Assembly (NCBI RefSeq): GCF_040833985.1 | Contig: NZ_CP162139.1 | Coordinates: 1,174,501 to 1,238,500, forward strand | Origin: Leptospira sp. WS4.C2 | GTDB lineage: Bacteria > Spirochaetota > Leptospiria > Leptospirales > Leptospiraceae | DNA: 64,000 nucleotides | Direction: 5' to 3' | Shown here: in pieces, positions 9,288 to 18,760 of the stretch | Layout: each line of letters begins with the position of its first letter | Position numbering within the stretch: the first letter of the stretch is position 1 | The notes under the pieces: model-generated | The model's database searches: none | Seen by the model: the letters and a program-made list of their open reading frames with translations, nothing else | What the model was told of the DNA's origin: nothing | Translations under genes and position numbers: made by a program

Positions 9288-10472
9288 ATGAGTACGCTTT
9301 CGACAAAAAAATCATCACTGGATCTATTTAATCCGACTGAAGACCATCTGGCCCTAAGAGAATCTGTGGCATCTTTTGCAGAACGGGAGATGGATGAACA
9401 AGCAAAAGAAAACGATGAAAAAGAAACATTCAATACCATGCTTTTCAAACGTCTCGGTTCTGAACTTGGGATTTTTGGAATTACCGTACCTGAATCAGAA
9501 GGTGGCCATGGATTAGATCCCCTTGCTTCTGTTATCATTCATGAGGAGATGTCTCGGTTTGATCCCGGCTTTACTCTTTCTTATTTGGCCCACGAAGTAC
9601 TATTTGTGAATAATTTTTTCTATAGTTCCAATCCTTCTCAAAGAGCTCGTTATTTGAGTAAGGTCATTACTGGCGAATGGATTGGAGGAATGGGAATGAC
9701 TGAACCAGGTGCCGGAACCGATGTTCTCGGAATGACAACTCATGCTGTCAAGAAGGGAGATCGATATATTATCAACGGTGTAAAGCAGTACATTACCAAC
9801 GGATCTATTGGTCAGGTTTTTGTTCTTTATACAAAGTTAGAAAAAAATGGGAAAAAAATGACCTCCTTTGTCATTGAATCGTCTTACAAAGGTTTTTCGG
9901 TGGGAAAAAAAGAAGAAAAAATGGGAATGCGTTCTTCGCCGACCACCCAGCTAGTCTTTGAAGATATGGAAGTTCCTGAAGAGAATTTACTTGGTATCGA
10001 AAACGGTGCCGTCACTCATATGATGCGCAATTTAGAAATCGAACGAGTGACTCTTGCGGCACAGTCACTCGGAATTGCTCGACGTTGTATCGATATCATG
10101 TGTGATTATACCGTCCGTCATAGAGAAGCCTTTGGCAAAAAACTGATGGAGTTTGGTCAAATCCAAAGAATGGTTGCTGAGTCTTATGCCGATTACCAAG
10201 CAGCACGTGCGCTTGTGTATCATGTGGCTAGTGAACTTGGCCCCGATGTACGTAACTCACTTGGCGCTGCTTCTGCAAAATTAGTTGCTACACAAATGGC
10301 AGAACGTGTCTCAAGGAATGCCATTCAAGTTTTAGGTGGGTATGGGTATTGTCGTGAATATCCTGTGGAACGTTTGCATAGAGATGCAATTTTACTTAGT
10401 ATTGGTGGTGGAACCAACGAAGCTATGCAAAAGAATATTGCCAGTGATTTGAAAAAACTTTGGTCTGAATGA
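9288..10472 (+). CDS. Acyl-CoA dehydrogenase
   Basis: FAD enzyme that oxidises an acyl-CoA to the enoyl-CoA and hands electrons to ETF (encoded at 3073-4804). The 394 residues show the family blocks GGMGMTEPGAGTDV, YIINGVKQYITNG, HREAFGKKLMEFGQIQ and QVLGGYGYCREYPVERLHRD. The C-terminal active-site segment reads SIGGGTNEAMQKNI, so the usual Glu of YEGT is Gly. As in isovaleryl-CoA dehydrogenase, the base is instead probably the Glu in NLEIERVTLAA. A branched or short-chain substrate is plausible, not proven. No close Shine-Dalgarno precedes the ATG. Confidence 0.93.
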   Translation: MSTLSTKKSSLDLFNPTEDHLALRESVASFAEREMDEQAKENDEKETFNTMLFKRLGSELGIFGITVPESEGGHGLDPLASVIIHEEMSRFDPGFTLSYLAHEVLFVNNFFYSSNPSQRARYLSKVITGEWIGGMGMTEPGAGTDVLGMTTHAVKKGDRYIINGVKQYITNGSIGQVFVLYTKLEKNGKKMTSFVIESSYKGFSVGKKEEKMGMRSSPTTQLVFEDMEVPEENLLGIENGAVTHMMRNLEIERVTLAAQSLGIARRCIDIMCDYTVRHREAFGKKLMEFGQIQRMVAESYADYQAARALVYHVASELGPDVRNSLGAASAKLVATQMAERVSRNAIQVLGGYGYCREYPVERLHRDAILLSIGGGTNEAMQKNIASDLKKLWSE

Positions 10473-10525
10473 AGGGTTCTTTTTAATTTTAATCCATCCT
10501 CAATCTTTTACCGGTCTACAGGGGG

Positions 10526-12046
10526 ATGGATGAAGTTTGGGATGTTGTTGTTTTAGGATCTGGACTCGGGGGCCTCAGTGCTGCTTTGTCATTTTCAGAA
10601 AAAGGCAAACGAGTTTTGGTTCTAGAGAAAAGCACTTCTCCCGGCGGTTGTGCCTCTAGCTTTCGCAAGAACGGATACCTGTTCGAATCAGGTGCTACCA
10701 CTCTAGTCGGTTTTGAACCTGGTCTTCCTCTACATAAACTTTCCAGCGAATTTCAAATCAAATTTCCTCTCTTTCCTTTGGAACGTTCCATGGTAGTTCA
10801 TTTGAATGGCAAAACCATTGAAAGACACCGTGACCGTTTGCAGTGGATCATTGAGGCGAAACGCGTGTTTGGTGGTGGTTTGAGGATGGATGTATTTTGG
10901 AAACTTTGTTATTTTGTTTCGGACTCACTTTGGAGTTTGTCTGCAAGATACAAATTTTTCCCTTTCCGAAATTTTTCTGATGTGGGCAAAACCATTTTTC
11001 AATTCCAACTTCGTGACTTGATTCCCTTTATTTTTTCCTTTATATCCGTACATTTTGTTCTGCAATGTTTGGGGCTGAGTTGTAACAAGGAATGGATTCG
11101 ATTTATCGACGAACAGCTTTTAATTACCAATCAAACTACTTCAAAAAATGCTCCTTTTGCCATGGCTGCTGCAGGCCTTACTTATTCCCAATTGCAAAAT
11201 TATGTGGTAGAAGGAGGGATGGTGTCTCTTTCAGAAACCATCCTAGGCAAAATTAAATACAAGGGTGGAAGGATTCTTTACAAACAAGATGTGACAGAGA
11301 TAAAGAAGATTGCAGAGTCGAAGGGTGAAAAGAAAACCGTTTGGGAAATCCAAACCAAACATAGAGAACACAGTCGTTTTTGGGGCAAGGTGATAGTCTC
11401 TAATCTCCCCATTTGGAATCTTACTGAAATTACAGACGACCTACCTAAACTAAAAAACAGAGTCAAAAAATTTGAAAAGGGAATCTGGGGTGCTTTCACG
11501 ATGGGAATTGCCATCCAAACAAATCCGTTGGATGAAGAGATCAAATCAGAATGCCTTCATCACCAAATTCATCTGAAGAATGTTTTGCCTTATGGCGGTG
11601 GAAATTCTATTTTCCTATCCCTCTCTCATCCTGAAGATCCGATTCGTTCTCCAAACGGGATTCGGATCCTTTCGATTTCCACCCATATTGACAATCCCGA
11701 TTCCTGGGTTCGTGATGCCTCTTATAATGAAAAAAAGAAAAAATTGGAGGCCATTCTTTTACAAACTTTGGAAACCGAGTTCGTTTGGTTTCAAAAAGAA
11801 AACATTCTATTCCAACATTCTGCAACGCCTGTTACATGGCAGACTTGGACTGGTCGGAAATTCGGAAGAGTGGGTGGGATTCCCAGTAATTATTTTTTCA
11901 ATCCTTTTCGAATGATTGGGAACCGTTCTGAAGATGCGGATCTACTTCTTACAGGAGATACCGTCTATCCGGGCCAAGGAATTCCGGCCGTTGTCCTTGG
12001 CGGCCTTCATGTTGTGGAACAATTCTTAGAAAGAAAGAGAGGTTGA
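10526..12046 (+). CDS. FAD-dependent phytoene desaturase / carotenoid isomerase-like oxidoreductase
   Basis: The 506-residue product begins with the dinucleotide-binding fold VVVLGSGLGGLSAALSFSEK followed by VLVLEKSTSPGGCASSFR, the CrtI/RetSat/CrtISO hallmark. Near the C-terminus LLTGDTVYPGQGIPAVVLGG is the matching FAD-binding motif. This family saturates, desaturates or isomerises polyenes, and many Leptospira carry carotenoid-like genes, but no other carotenoid gene is visible here, so the substrate is open. It lies 53 bases after the acyl-CoA dehydrogenase gene and 34 before thrB. Confidence 0.82.
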   Translation: MDEVWDVVVLGSGLGGLSAALSFSEKGKRVLVLEKSTSPGGCASSFRKNGYLFESGATTLVGFEPGLPLHKLSSEFQIKFPLFPLERSMVVHLNGKTIERHRDRLQWIIEAKRVFGGGLRMDVFWKLCYFVSDSLWSLSARYKFFPFRNFSDVGKTIFQFQLRDLIPFIFSFISVHFVLQCLGLSCNKEWIRFIDEQLLITNQTTSKNAPFAMAAAGLTYSQLQNYVVEGGMVSLSETILGKIKYKGGRILYKQDVTEIKKIAESKGEKKTVWEIQTKHREHSRFWGKVIVSNLPIWNLTEITDDLPKLKNRVKKFEKGIWGAFTMGIAIQTNPLDEEIKSECLHHQIHLKNVLPYGGGNSIFLSLSHPEDPIRSPNGIRILSISTHIDNPDSWVRDASYNEKKKKLEAILLQTLETEFVWFQKENILFQHSATPVTWQTWTGRKFGRVGGIPSNYFFNPFRMIGNRSEDADLLLTGDTVYPGQGIPAVVLGGLHVVEQFLERKRG

Positions 12047-12080
12047 TTTTGGAAACCAGTCTTAGAGCCTGGGCGAAACG

Positions 12081-13034
12081 ATGATTCGCCTTCCTAAGAT
12101 TTTTATCCAAGTGCCGGGAACTTCCGCCAACTTGGGGCCTGGTTTTGACCTTATGGGTCTTGCTCTCGACCTTCGTAATGAATTTGAATTTAGTTTTTCA
12201 AAAGAAATTACCGAGTCAAAAACAGAATTAAAAAATGGTAAGCCGTTACCGTTTTCTGAAAAAGAAGATTTGGTATATCAGTCGTATCTTTCTTACTTCA
12301 AAAAGTTTTTACCTAATTTAACACCACCACCTTACCATTGTAAAATGAGCTTGGCTTTACCTTTAAAAGGTGGGCTTGGTTCTAGTGCTTCTGCCATTGT
12401 GGCAGGTCTCTCTTTGGCAAGGGAAGTCCATAAACGATTGGATCCGGCGACCCTTCCAACAGAACCAAACTTCATCCAATATTTGGCTGAATTTGAAGGC
12501 CATCCTGATAACACATTACCTGCCTATTTAGGTGGATTTGTTTTCGCCTACTCTACGTTTGGTGAAAAATTGAGATACTTTCGTAAAAAATTTCCTTCTT
12601 CTGTTGCTATTTTTGTTCTCACTCCAGAGTTTCATGTTTCGACAGAAGAATCAAGGAAGGCACTCCCAAAAACCTACGCCACATCCGATGTTATTTTTAA
12701 TTTGTCTCGTATTGGAGCGTGGATGCATTTTTTAGACAAACGTAAGTTTGGTGACTTGCTTGTTGGTTTGGAGGATAAAATGCACACGCCCTACAGGATT
12801 CCAAAATCTTCCCCTTTATATCCTTTGGCGGAAACCTTCACTGAAAGTGGAATCGGTTATTGTTTGTCTGGATCTGGACCAAGTTTGCTTGTGTTTTTAG
12901 AGCGAAAGGCAGTGAAAAGTAAACAGGCTGAATTAGAAGAAAAAATATCTTTAGTGATGGGAGCTTCTGGAATTGCTTATAGTTTCAAACGAGTGAAACC
13001 CGATGGACTAGGGGTTCGCATCCAAACAAAATAG
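12081..13034 (+). CDS. thrB: Homoserine kinase (GHMP family)
   Basis: Phosphorylates L-homoserine for threonine synthesis. The 317-residue product has the N-terminal VPGTSANLGPGFDLMGLAL, the GHMP ATP-binding loop PLKGGLGSSASAIVAGL, a middle block EFEGHPDNTLPAYLGG and the third motif CLSGSGPSLL, which together are typical of ThrB. Length is normal. It is the last of three same-strand genes and ends two bases before the stop of the convergent gene. Confidence 0.93.
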   Translation: MIRLPKIFIQVPGTSANLGPGFDLMGLALDLRNEFEFSFSKEITESKTELKNGKPLPFSEKEDLVYQSYLSYFKKFLPNLTPPPYHCKMSLALPLKGGLGSSASAIVAGLSLAREVHKRLDPATLPTEPNFIQYLAEFEGHPDNTLPAYLGGFVFAYSTFGEKLRYFRKKFPSSVAIFVLTPEFHVSTEESRKALPKTYATSDVIFNLSRIGAWMHFLDKRKFGDLLVGLEDKMHTPYRIPKSSPLYPLAETFTESGIGYCLSGSGPSLLVFLERKAVKSKQAELEEKISLVMGASGIAYSFKRVKPDGLGVRIQTK

Positions 13035-13036
13035 TT

Positions 13037-13675
13037 TTAGTCTTCGTCAGCACCTTCTTCTTTACCAAATCCATAAACATCTCCGCGGAACCTTGCCTTT
13101 CGATTGATCCCTGGTTGTATTTTTCCCACTTCAAATGTGAATTTCATTCTTTCTTTACCTGATCTGTTGAAGTAAAAGGAAGAGGTAAGAGAAACTTCAA
13201 TGAAGTTTACCATCCGTTCTTTGGCAATTTTGTCGGAGATTCGAAATTCTGCAGGGTGACCAATGATTTCATACGATTCAAAACTTTCTTTGGATTCCAT
13301 TTTCCCGTAATGTTCCATCCTTGGAGGTTTGTAGAAGGTAGGTCCATTCTTTAGAACAGTGATGGTATAATCTTCACTATCGCGACTTTTTTTGAATTGG
13401 AAGATGAGATGGTCTTCCGAGATCGCATTACACCGGGTTGCTAATTGTCCTGTTTTACATCCAATTTGGAAGGTGGCAAATCTGCTGAGTTCGTCGACAA
13501 CGAGATCGTATTTGTCCCCTGTTTGGACGGGGATAAAACGGTCTGATTCTTTTCTGGAAATTACGGGATGAATGAATTGGTTGTACACAACAAACCCCAG
13601 TCCTAAAACGGATATTGTCAATACTCCGCTAAGAACTAGGATAAAACTGTCAAGAATGGCAATGCTAAGGAACAA
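13037..13675 (-). CDS. Hypothetical membrane-anchored protein, 212 aa
   Basis: Unrecognised. One N-terminal transmembrane helix (residues about 5-30) is followed by a mostly beta, charged domain ending in an acidic tail. The start is a TTG preceded by AAAAGGT at a suitable distance and placed two bases after the stop of the upstream 105-codon gene. I see no catalytic motif. The layout (anchor plus about 180-residue beta domain) could be a PilZ-like domain, but the RxxxR and (D/N)xSxxG motifs are not evident, so I leave it unnamed. Confidence 0.7.
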   Translation of the reverse strand: MFLSIAILDSFILVLSGVLTISVLGLGFVVYNQFIHPVISRKESDRFIPVQTGDKYDLVVDELSRFATFQIGCKTGQLATRCNAISEDHLIFQFKKSRDSEDYTITVLKNGPTFYKPPRMEHYGKMESKESFESYEIIGHPAEFRISDKIAKERMVNFIEVSLTSSFYFNRSGKERMKFTFEVGKIQPGINRKARFRGDVYGFGKEEGADED

Positions 13676-13677
13676 AC

Positions 13678-13995
13678 TTACCTTTTGGTATCTACCTTAT
13701 GACTTTTGGGGGATGGTAGGGGAGTTCGAGTCACAAGAGAAAGCAGGTCTTTTACTTCTTCTGGGGAGATGATTTGGTTTAATTTCTCTTCCAGAGAAGG
13801 AGGGGTTGGTTTTAAAACCAAATCTTCCGGTTTCACTTTTTTCTCTATTTCTTTCTCTACTTGATTGGTTGCCCGCATGTTTTGCAACTTTTCAGGAAGA
13901 GATTCCTTCCCTTCCTCCGATTGTTTTCCCGTTTGGGTTGGTATCGTGGGGGGGACCGAAATATGTGAGTTTCCTTGAATATTAATTGTGTTCAT
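13678..13995 (-). CDS. Hypothetical protein, 105 aa, low complexity
   Basis: Unrecognised soluble, charged protein rich in Pro, Glu, Lys and Thr, with a likely helical segment SLEEKLNQIISPEEVKDLL. The ATG at 13995 has a GGAGG ten bases upstream; a TTG nine bases earlier sits on the Shine-Dalgarno and is not usable. It leads a two-gene unit with the membrane-anchored protein downstream. Confidence 0.6.
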   Translation of the reverse strand: MNTINIQGNSHISVPPTIPTQTGKQSEEGKESLPEKLQNMRATNQVEKEIEKKVKPEDLVLKPTPPSLEEKLNQIISPEEVKDLLSLVTRTPLPSPKSHKVDTKR

Positions 13996-14155
13996 TTTTC
14001 CCAAACCTCCGTGTTCAGGATCCGCATTGAGAAAAAACTTTCCTTTTCCCTCCCTCAGATTTTCGGATATTTCATGGTAGGCTTTAGCGAAAATCGATTA
14101 TTTTTTAGGTTTTTTCCGTTTGATTGTCCGCTTTGTGGCCGGGAACCTGGCAGGG

Positions 14156-15205
14156 ATGGAAAATATTTTTAAAAAGTGGATGGAAAACCCCATCTCCAAA
14201 ATCGTCCTTGCGACCAACTTCGTTTTCACCCTTCTCTTTATCGTCAGTGTTCCTTCCTTTGTTCGGGAATACATTACCCAAGATGCAGTCAGTATCGGTG
14301 GAAAAAAATATGACCTGAGTGATGTGAAAAAAACTTCTCCCATTGCCTATTCTAAATTCCAATCGGATTACAAAAGCCTTATCAAAAACACATTGGGTGA
14401 ATTTGCTCAAGACAAATTATTTGAATTAGTTGCTAAAGACAAAAACATCAAACCTTCTGAAGTTTTAAACCAAGGGTTTACACCAAGAGAGCCATCGGAT
14501 GAAGAAATAATGAATGTTTATTTGTCCAATAAACAGCAGTTAGGCGGAAAATCTTTAGATGAGACAAAAGACAAAATCGTAGGATTTTTAAAAAACCAAC
14601 AGGAACAAGAACATAGCCGTACTGTTTACCGCGATATTGTCACAAAATACCCGGTTGAGTTTTTGATTAAAGAACCAGAAGCGGTGCGAGTGACCGTAGA
14701 AGAGAAAAATAACCCATCCATTGGCCCTAAAGAGGCAAAAATTACCATTGTAGAATTCTCGGATTTCGAATGTCCATTTTGCAAACGTAGTCAAGAAGTG
14801 AATCAAAAACTTCGAGAGAAATACAAAGGCCAAATTCGCTGGGTTTTCCGCGACTTCCCACTTCCTTTCCATCAAGACGCTATGTATGCGCATATGGCTG
14901 CCAATTGTACGATTTCTGAAGGAAAGTATTGGGATGTATTTAACATACTTTTTGAAAACAGTGGGAACTTAGGAAAATCAAATGTAGATGCTCTCATAGT
15001 AAAAGCAGGAATGCCTAAAGACAAATACCAATCTTGTATGAGAAATGCATCTAATCTGAAATCAGAAATTGATGCAGACATTGCTGACGGTCAAAAAGTC
15101 GGTGTGAGTGGAACCCCTGCATTCTTTATCAATGGGATTTTTATTTCGGGAGCTTTACCTTTCGAAAACTTTGATGAGATCATTCAAAAAGAATTAAAAC
15201 AATAA
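14156..15205 (+). CDS. DsbA-family thiol oxidoreductase, membrane anchored
   Basis: A 349-residue protein with one N-terminal transmembrane anchor (residues about 14-36), a helical linker domain of about 140 residues resembling a SurA/trigger-type helical module, and a C-terminal DsbA-like thioredoxin domain. The active site is FSDFECPFCKRSQE (CPFC), and the cis-Pro loop is VSGTPAFFINGIF. It should introduce or isomerise disulfides in exported proteins. The frame extends to 14120, but the ATG at 14156 with CAGGG upstream puts the anchor at the N-terminus. mdh follows 28 bases later. Confidence 0.85.
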   Translation: MENIFKKWMENPISKIVLATNFVFTLLFIVSVPSFVREYITQDAVSIGGKKYDLSDVKKTSPIAYSKFQSDYKSLIKNTLGEFAQDKLFELVAKDKNIKPSEVLNQGFTPREPSDEEIMNVYLSNKQQLGGKSLDETKDKIVGFLKNQQEQEHSRTVYRDIVTKYPVEFLIKEPEAVRVTVEEKNNPSIGPKEAKITIVEFSDFECPFCKRSQEVNQKLREKYKGQIRWVFRDFPLPFHQDAMYAHMAANCTISEGKYWDVFNILFENSGNLGKSNVDALIVKAGMPKDKYQSCMRNASNLKSEIDADIADGQKVGVSGTPAFFINGIFISGALPFENFDEIIQKELKQ

Positions 15206-15233
15206 TAGATTATAAATCAAAAAGGAAAATCAT

Positions 15234-16217
15234 ATGAGCAAAAAAGTAAAAGTTGCTGTTACTGGTGCTGCCGGACAAATCGGATACGCACTACTATTTC
15301 GTATCGCTTCAGGACAAATGTTTGGGCCTGACACTGCAGTGGAACTCCAATTGTTGGAATTAGAACAAGCCCTCCCTGCTGCAAAAGGTGTCATTATGGA
15401 ATTGGACGACTGTGCATTTCCTCTTTTGGAAAAAGTATCTGTCTCTTCTAACATTGATGAGGCGTTTAGAGACATCAACTGGGCACTTCTTGTTGGTTCT
15501 GTTCCTAGAAAAGCGGGAATGGAAAGAGGGGACCTTCTCAAAATCAACGGTGGAATTTTTACAACACAAGGAAAGGCAATCGAAAAGAACGCTGCAAGCG
15601 ACGTGAGAGTTCTTGTTGTTGGTAACCCTTGTAATACAAATGCCCTCATTGCAATGAACAACGCAAAAGGTGTTCCGTCTGACAGATGGTTTGCGATGAC
15701 AGGCCTTGATGAAAATCGTGCAAAAACACAACTTGCACAAAAAGCGGGAGTTCTTGTAAAAGATGTTTCCAATGTTGCTATTTGGGGAAACCACTCTGCA
15801 ACTCAATACCCAGACTTTTACAATGCAAAAATCAATGGAAAAGCAGCTACTGATTTGATCTCTGACCACGACTGGTTGAAGGGAGATTTTATCTCTACCG
15901 TACAAAAACGGGGAGCCGCTATCATTGCAGCACGTGGTGCCTCTTCTGCGGCATCTGCTGCGAACGCAGTGGTTGATACAGTGCATAACATTGTCACTCC
16001 TACGAAAGCCGGTGACTGGTTCAGCGCTGCTTGCCATTCCAATGGTGAGTATGGTGTGGACAAAGGCCTAATCTTTGGATACCCACTGAAATCAGATGGC
16101 AAAAAAGTAGAGATCGTTACTGGTCTTGAAATCAATGCTTTCGGTAAGGAAAAATTTGATATCACTCACAACGAATTGAAAGAAGAGAGAAACGAAGTAA
16201 AAGAAATGCTTGGTTAA
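15234..16217 (+). CDS. mdh: Malate dehydrogenase
   Basis: NAD-dependent malate/oxaloacetate interconversion in the TCA cycle. The 327-residue product has the NAD-binding [19 protein letters not shown], substrate-loop Arg residues in [15 protein letters not shown], the conserved [12 protein letters not shown], and the catalytic His in [13 protein letters not shown]. This is the type 2, cytosolic-like MDH. AAGGA precedes the ATG by seven bases. A strong terminator follows at 16246. Confidence 0.97.
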   Translation: MSKKVKVAVTGAAGQIGYALLFRIASGQMFGPDTAVELQLLELEQALPAAKGVIMELDDCAFPLLEKVSVSSNIDEAFRDINWALLVGSVPRKAGMERGDLLKINGGIFTTQGKAIEKNAASDVRVLVVGNPCNTNALIAMNNAKGVPSDRWFAMTGLDENRAKTQLAQKAGVLVKDVSNVAIWGNHSATQYPDFYNAKINGKAATDLISDHDWLKGDFISTVQKRGAAIIAARGASSAASAANAVVDTVHNIVTPTKAGDWFSAACHSNGEYGVDKGLIFGYPLKSDGKKVEIVTGLEINAFGKEKFDITHNELKEERNEVKEMLG

Positions 16218-16245
16218 ATTTTATCATCAACTACTTGTTGGAAGG

Positions 16246-16276
16246 ACCCGCTTACCGAAAGGTGGCGGGTTTTTTT
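16246..16276 (+). terminator. Rho-independent terminator after mdh
   Basis: A stem with arms ACCCGC and GCGGGT (16246-16251 and 16265-16270), extended inward by ACC/GGT around a GAAA-type loop, runs directly into seven T residues. It separates mdh from the propeller gene. Confidence 0.9.
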
Positions 16277-16307
16277 ATATCCAAACAACATAATATATAC
16301 ATATTCG

Positions 16308-16335
16308 TTGACTTATTTAGTTAAGAAATTATTTT
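16308..16335 (+). promoter_or_regulatory. Putative sigma-70 promoter for the propeller gene
   Basis: TTGACT (16308-16313) and TATTTT (16330-16335) are separated by 16 bases. Transcription would start around 16341-16343, nearly on the GTG start codon, giving an almost leaderless message. Confidence 0.45.
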
Positions 16336-16342
16336 CTTTGAT

Positions 16343-18664
16343 GTGATCCTTTCGTTTCGTTTTGTTCTTATATTTTTTGTAATACTTTCAACTATATCTT
16401 GTTCTGCGTCTGAATTGAACAATGTTTGCGATCCTAATTCTCAAACATTTTGGGAATCCATATTAATGAAAATTGCGATTGCGGATCGAAGTCCGCACTG
16501 TGGTTTGAGACAGGACCTTCCCACTTTTCATACAAACTTCCGATGGGGAGCCAACGGTGAAGTAAAAGTGGTAAAAGAATGGAACGGTCGTGTCTACTTT
16601 GCAGGGGATTTTACAAAAGTCGGAGTCCCCGTTGGCGGAGGTAGTTTTGTCAATTTGGAGACCGGTAACATTTCTCCTACAGATGAGTTTATGAACTTTA
16701 ATGATTTAGGAGCCGTACGTGTTACCAGTGCCACGTTAGATGGAAATGGAGGACTTTTTGTTTCCGGACATTTTCAAACTGCAAATACAAAAACAAGAAC
16801 TTATTTGGCTCATTTCCTTTCTGATGGAAAGTTGGATCCCAATTTTAATGTCACCATTAATGGAGTGGTAAACCGAGTCCGAGTGAATTCCGGCGTATTG
16901 TATCTATTAGGTGACTTTACACAAATCAACGGCGCCACTCGTAACTATCTGGCTGCTGTAGACCAAACCACAGGCCAACTCAATTCCTGGAATCCCAGTC
17001 CCGATGTATCTCCCGCAGACTTTGCCATTGGAGAAGGGGTGGCATATATAGTGGGTGGGTATTTTTCCTCGCTCGGAGGTCAAATCCGCCAATTTATAGG
17101 AGCCGTCGATTTGGTGAATGGAGTCGCAACATCCTGGCAACCAACCCTTGCCGGTGCTGCCATCTACACGGTTGATTATTTGGGAGGAATTGTCTATGTA
17201 GGTGGATCCTTTACTGCCATCAATGGTAGCACAAGAAACAATATTGGGGCCATCAATGCCTCTGATGCTTCGACGACCACTTGGAATCCCGATTCGGATG
17301 GGGAGGTCACAAAGATACTCATTCGCGGAGATAAGGTTTATATTGGTGGGAGTTTTTCTTTGATCAACGGAAGTAATCCCAAAAACTTTCTAGCTCGAGT
17401 ATCACTTGCTGGTGTTGGATCTGCTGACAATTGGACACCAGCCATTGTTTCATCTTCCGCAAGTCCATTGGAAGATGTTTATGAAACCAGTGGTTTCGTA
17501 TATTTTGTCGGCAATTTTGATTCAGTTAATGGTCAAACCAGAGCCAGTGCTGCCAAGGTAGATTTCAATTTCGGAAACGTTACCGATTCTTGGAATCCAG
17601 GTATATATAATAACGGATCTAATTTTTCAGCTAAATCTATATTGCCATTTAGCAATCGTTTGTTTGTTGGCGGTAACTATATTTACGTGAACATTGTCGA
17701 TAGAAATTATTTATTCTCTGTCGATTTCGCGAGTGGTTCGTTGACAAGTTTTTCTCCTAACTTCAACGGATTGATAAATGATATCGTATTTTATGAAAAT
17801 TACATATATGCATCAGGTAATTTTTTACAAGCGGGTTCGTTAACTCGGAACGGCTTTGTGGAAATGGATTTAAATACGGCACAACCCACCACATGGAACC
17901 CAAGTTTTGGAGCTGGAGCGGGCGAAGTTCAAACCTTAGCGGTTCAAGGAAACTCACTTTATGTCGGTGGGGATTTTACAACCGTAAATGCATCCAGTAT
18001 CAGCCGATTGGCTAAGATTGATTTGAGTCAACCTTCTAGACCAATCCTTTGGCCCAATTTGAATTTTGATGGATCGGTTCGGAAAATTGTAACCAGCGAA
18101 TCTGAACTTTTTGCCACGGGAACTTTTACCTCCGTGGCAGGAACTCCTAGAGTCGGAATTGTTTGCCTCAATTTGACAGGGGCTACTGTAACTGGTTTTT
18201 ATCCTAATGTGATTGATCCGATCACCACACCGAATAACATTCCCGTGGGGATCACAGCCGGGCCAGGGACTGTCAAAACCTTTCATATCTTTGATGGTGC
18301 AGTTTATCTCGCAGGTGAGTTTAGTTCGGTTAATGGAAATACTCGATACCTGGTGGCTGGATTTGATTTAGAACAAAAACAACTATTACCTTTCTCAATG
18401 ACAGTTCCTGGAAACTCCGTCTTTGGTCTGTCAGATGATGGCACATCTCTTTATCTTTTAAGTTTGAGTCAGTATGATTTGAATATCAACTTCCAAACGG
18501 CTCTGGCAAAAATTGACCGAACAGGAGCTGTGGATAGGTCCTATTCTCAATTACAGAGCGGGAATATAACTACATTTTCCATTCTTAGAGGAATTCCCTT
18601 TGTTGTAGGAAATTTTTACTCATGGAACAAAGCGTTTACCTCAGGGATTTGGGCGGTACAATGA
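16343..18664 (+). CDS. Large exported repeat protein, two predicted seven-bladed propellers
   Basis: A 773-residue protein with an N-terminal hydrophobic signal (residues about 5-19) ending ILSTISC, a relaxed lipobox, so probably a surface lipoprotein. The rest parses into 14 repeats of about 48-55 residues with the consensus VYxGGxFTxVNGxTRxxLAxxDxxTGxxxxWNP, close to the delta-60/DUF5122 propeller repeats. The N-terminal FHTNFRWGANGEV supplies the strand missing from the last repeat, as in a ring closure. Two seven-bladed propellers would fit. No enzyme motif is seen; a binding or adhesion role is a guess. The GTG start has no clear Shine-Dalgarno. Confidence 0.75.
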   Translation: MILSFRFVLIFFVILSTISCSASELNNVCDPNSQTFWESILMKIAIADRSPHCGLRQDLPTFHTNFRWGANGEVKVVKEWNGRVYFAGDFTKVGVPVGGGSFVNLETGNISPTDEFMNFNDLGAVRVTSATLDGNGGLFVSGHFQTANTKTRTYLAHFLSDGKLDPNFNVTINGVVNRVRVNSGVLYLLGDFTQINGATRNYLAAVDQTTGQLNSWNPSPDVSPADFAIGEGVAYIVGGYFSSLGGQIRQFIGAVDLVNGVATSWQPTLAGAAIYTVDYLGGIVYVGGSFTAINGSTRNNIGAINASDASTTTWNPDSDGEVTKILIRGDKVYIGGSFSLINGSNPKNFLARVSLAGVGSADNWTPAIVSSSASPLEDVYETSGFVYFVGNFDSVNGQTRASAAKVDFNFGNVTDSWNPGIYNNGSNFSAKSILPFSNRLFVGGNYIYVNIVDRNYLFSVDFASGSLTSFSPNFNGLINDIVFYENYIYASGNFLQAGSLTRNGFVEMDLNTAQPTTWNPSFGAGAGEVQTLAVQGNSLYVGGDFTTVNASSISRLAKIDLSQPSRPILWPNLNFDGSVRKIVTSESELFATGTFTSVAGTPRVGIVCLNLTGATVTGFYPNVIDPITTPNNIPVGITAGPGTVKTFHIFDGAVYLAGEFSSVNGNTRYLVAGFDLEQKQLLPFSMTVPGNSVFGLSDDGTSLYLLSLSQYDLNINFQTALAKIDRTGAVDRSYSQLQSGNITTFSILRGIPFVVGNFYSWNKAFTSGIWAVQ

Positions 18665-18760
18665 GGAAATTAAAAATCGAACCCATTCGAATCAACGAAA
18701 TTAATCGCATAACATAATTATGCTGATTCTATTTTAAAAAACAAACTACTAACTATTTTC

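Noticed and set aside
15360..16037. 225-codon minus-strand ORF opposite mdh
   Set aside because: Lies inside the certain mdh gene and has an odd Cys/Arg-rich composition.
18665..18760. CATAATTATG palindrome after the propeller gene as a terminator
   Set aside because: It is short, AT-only and has no GC stem or following T run.
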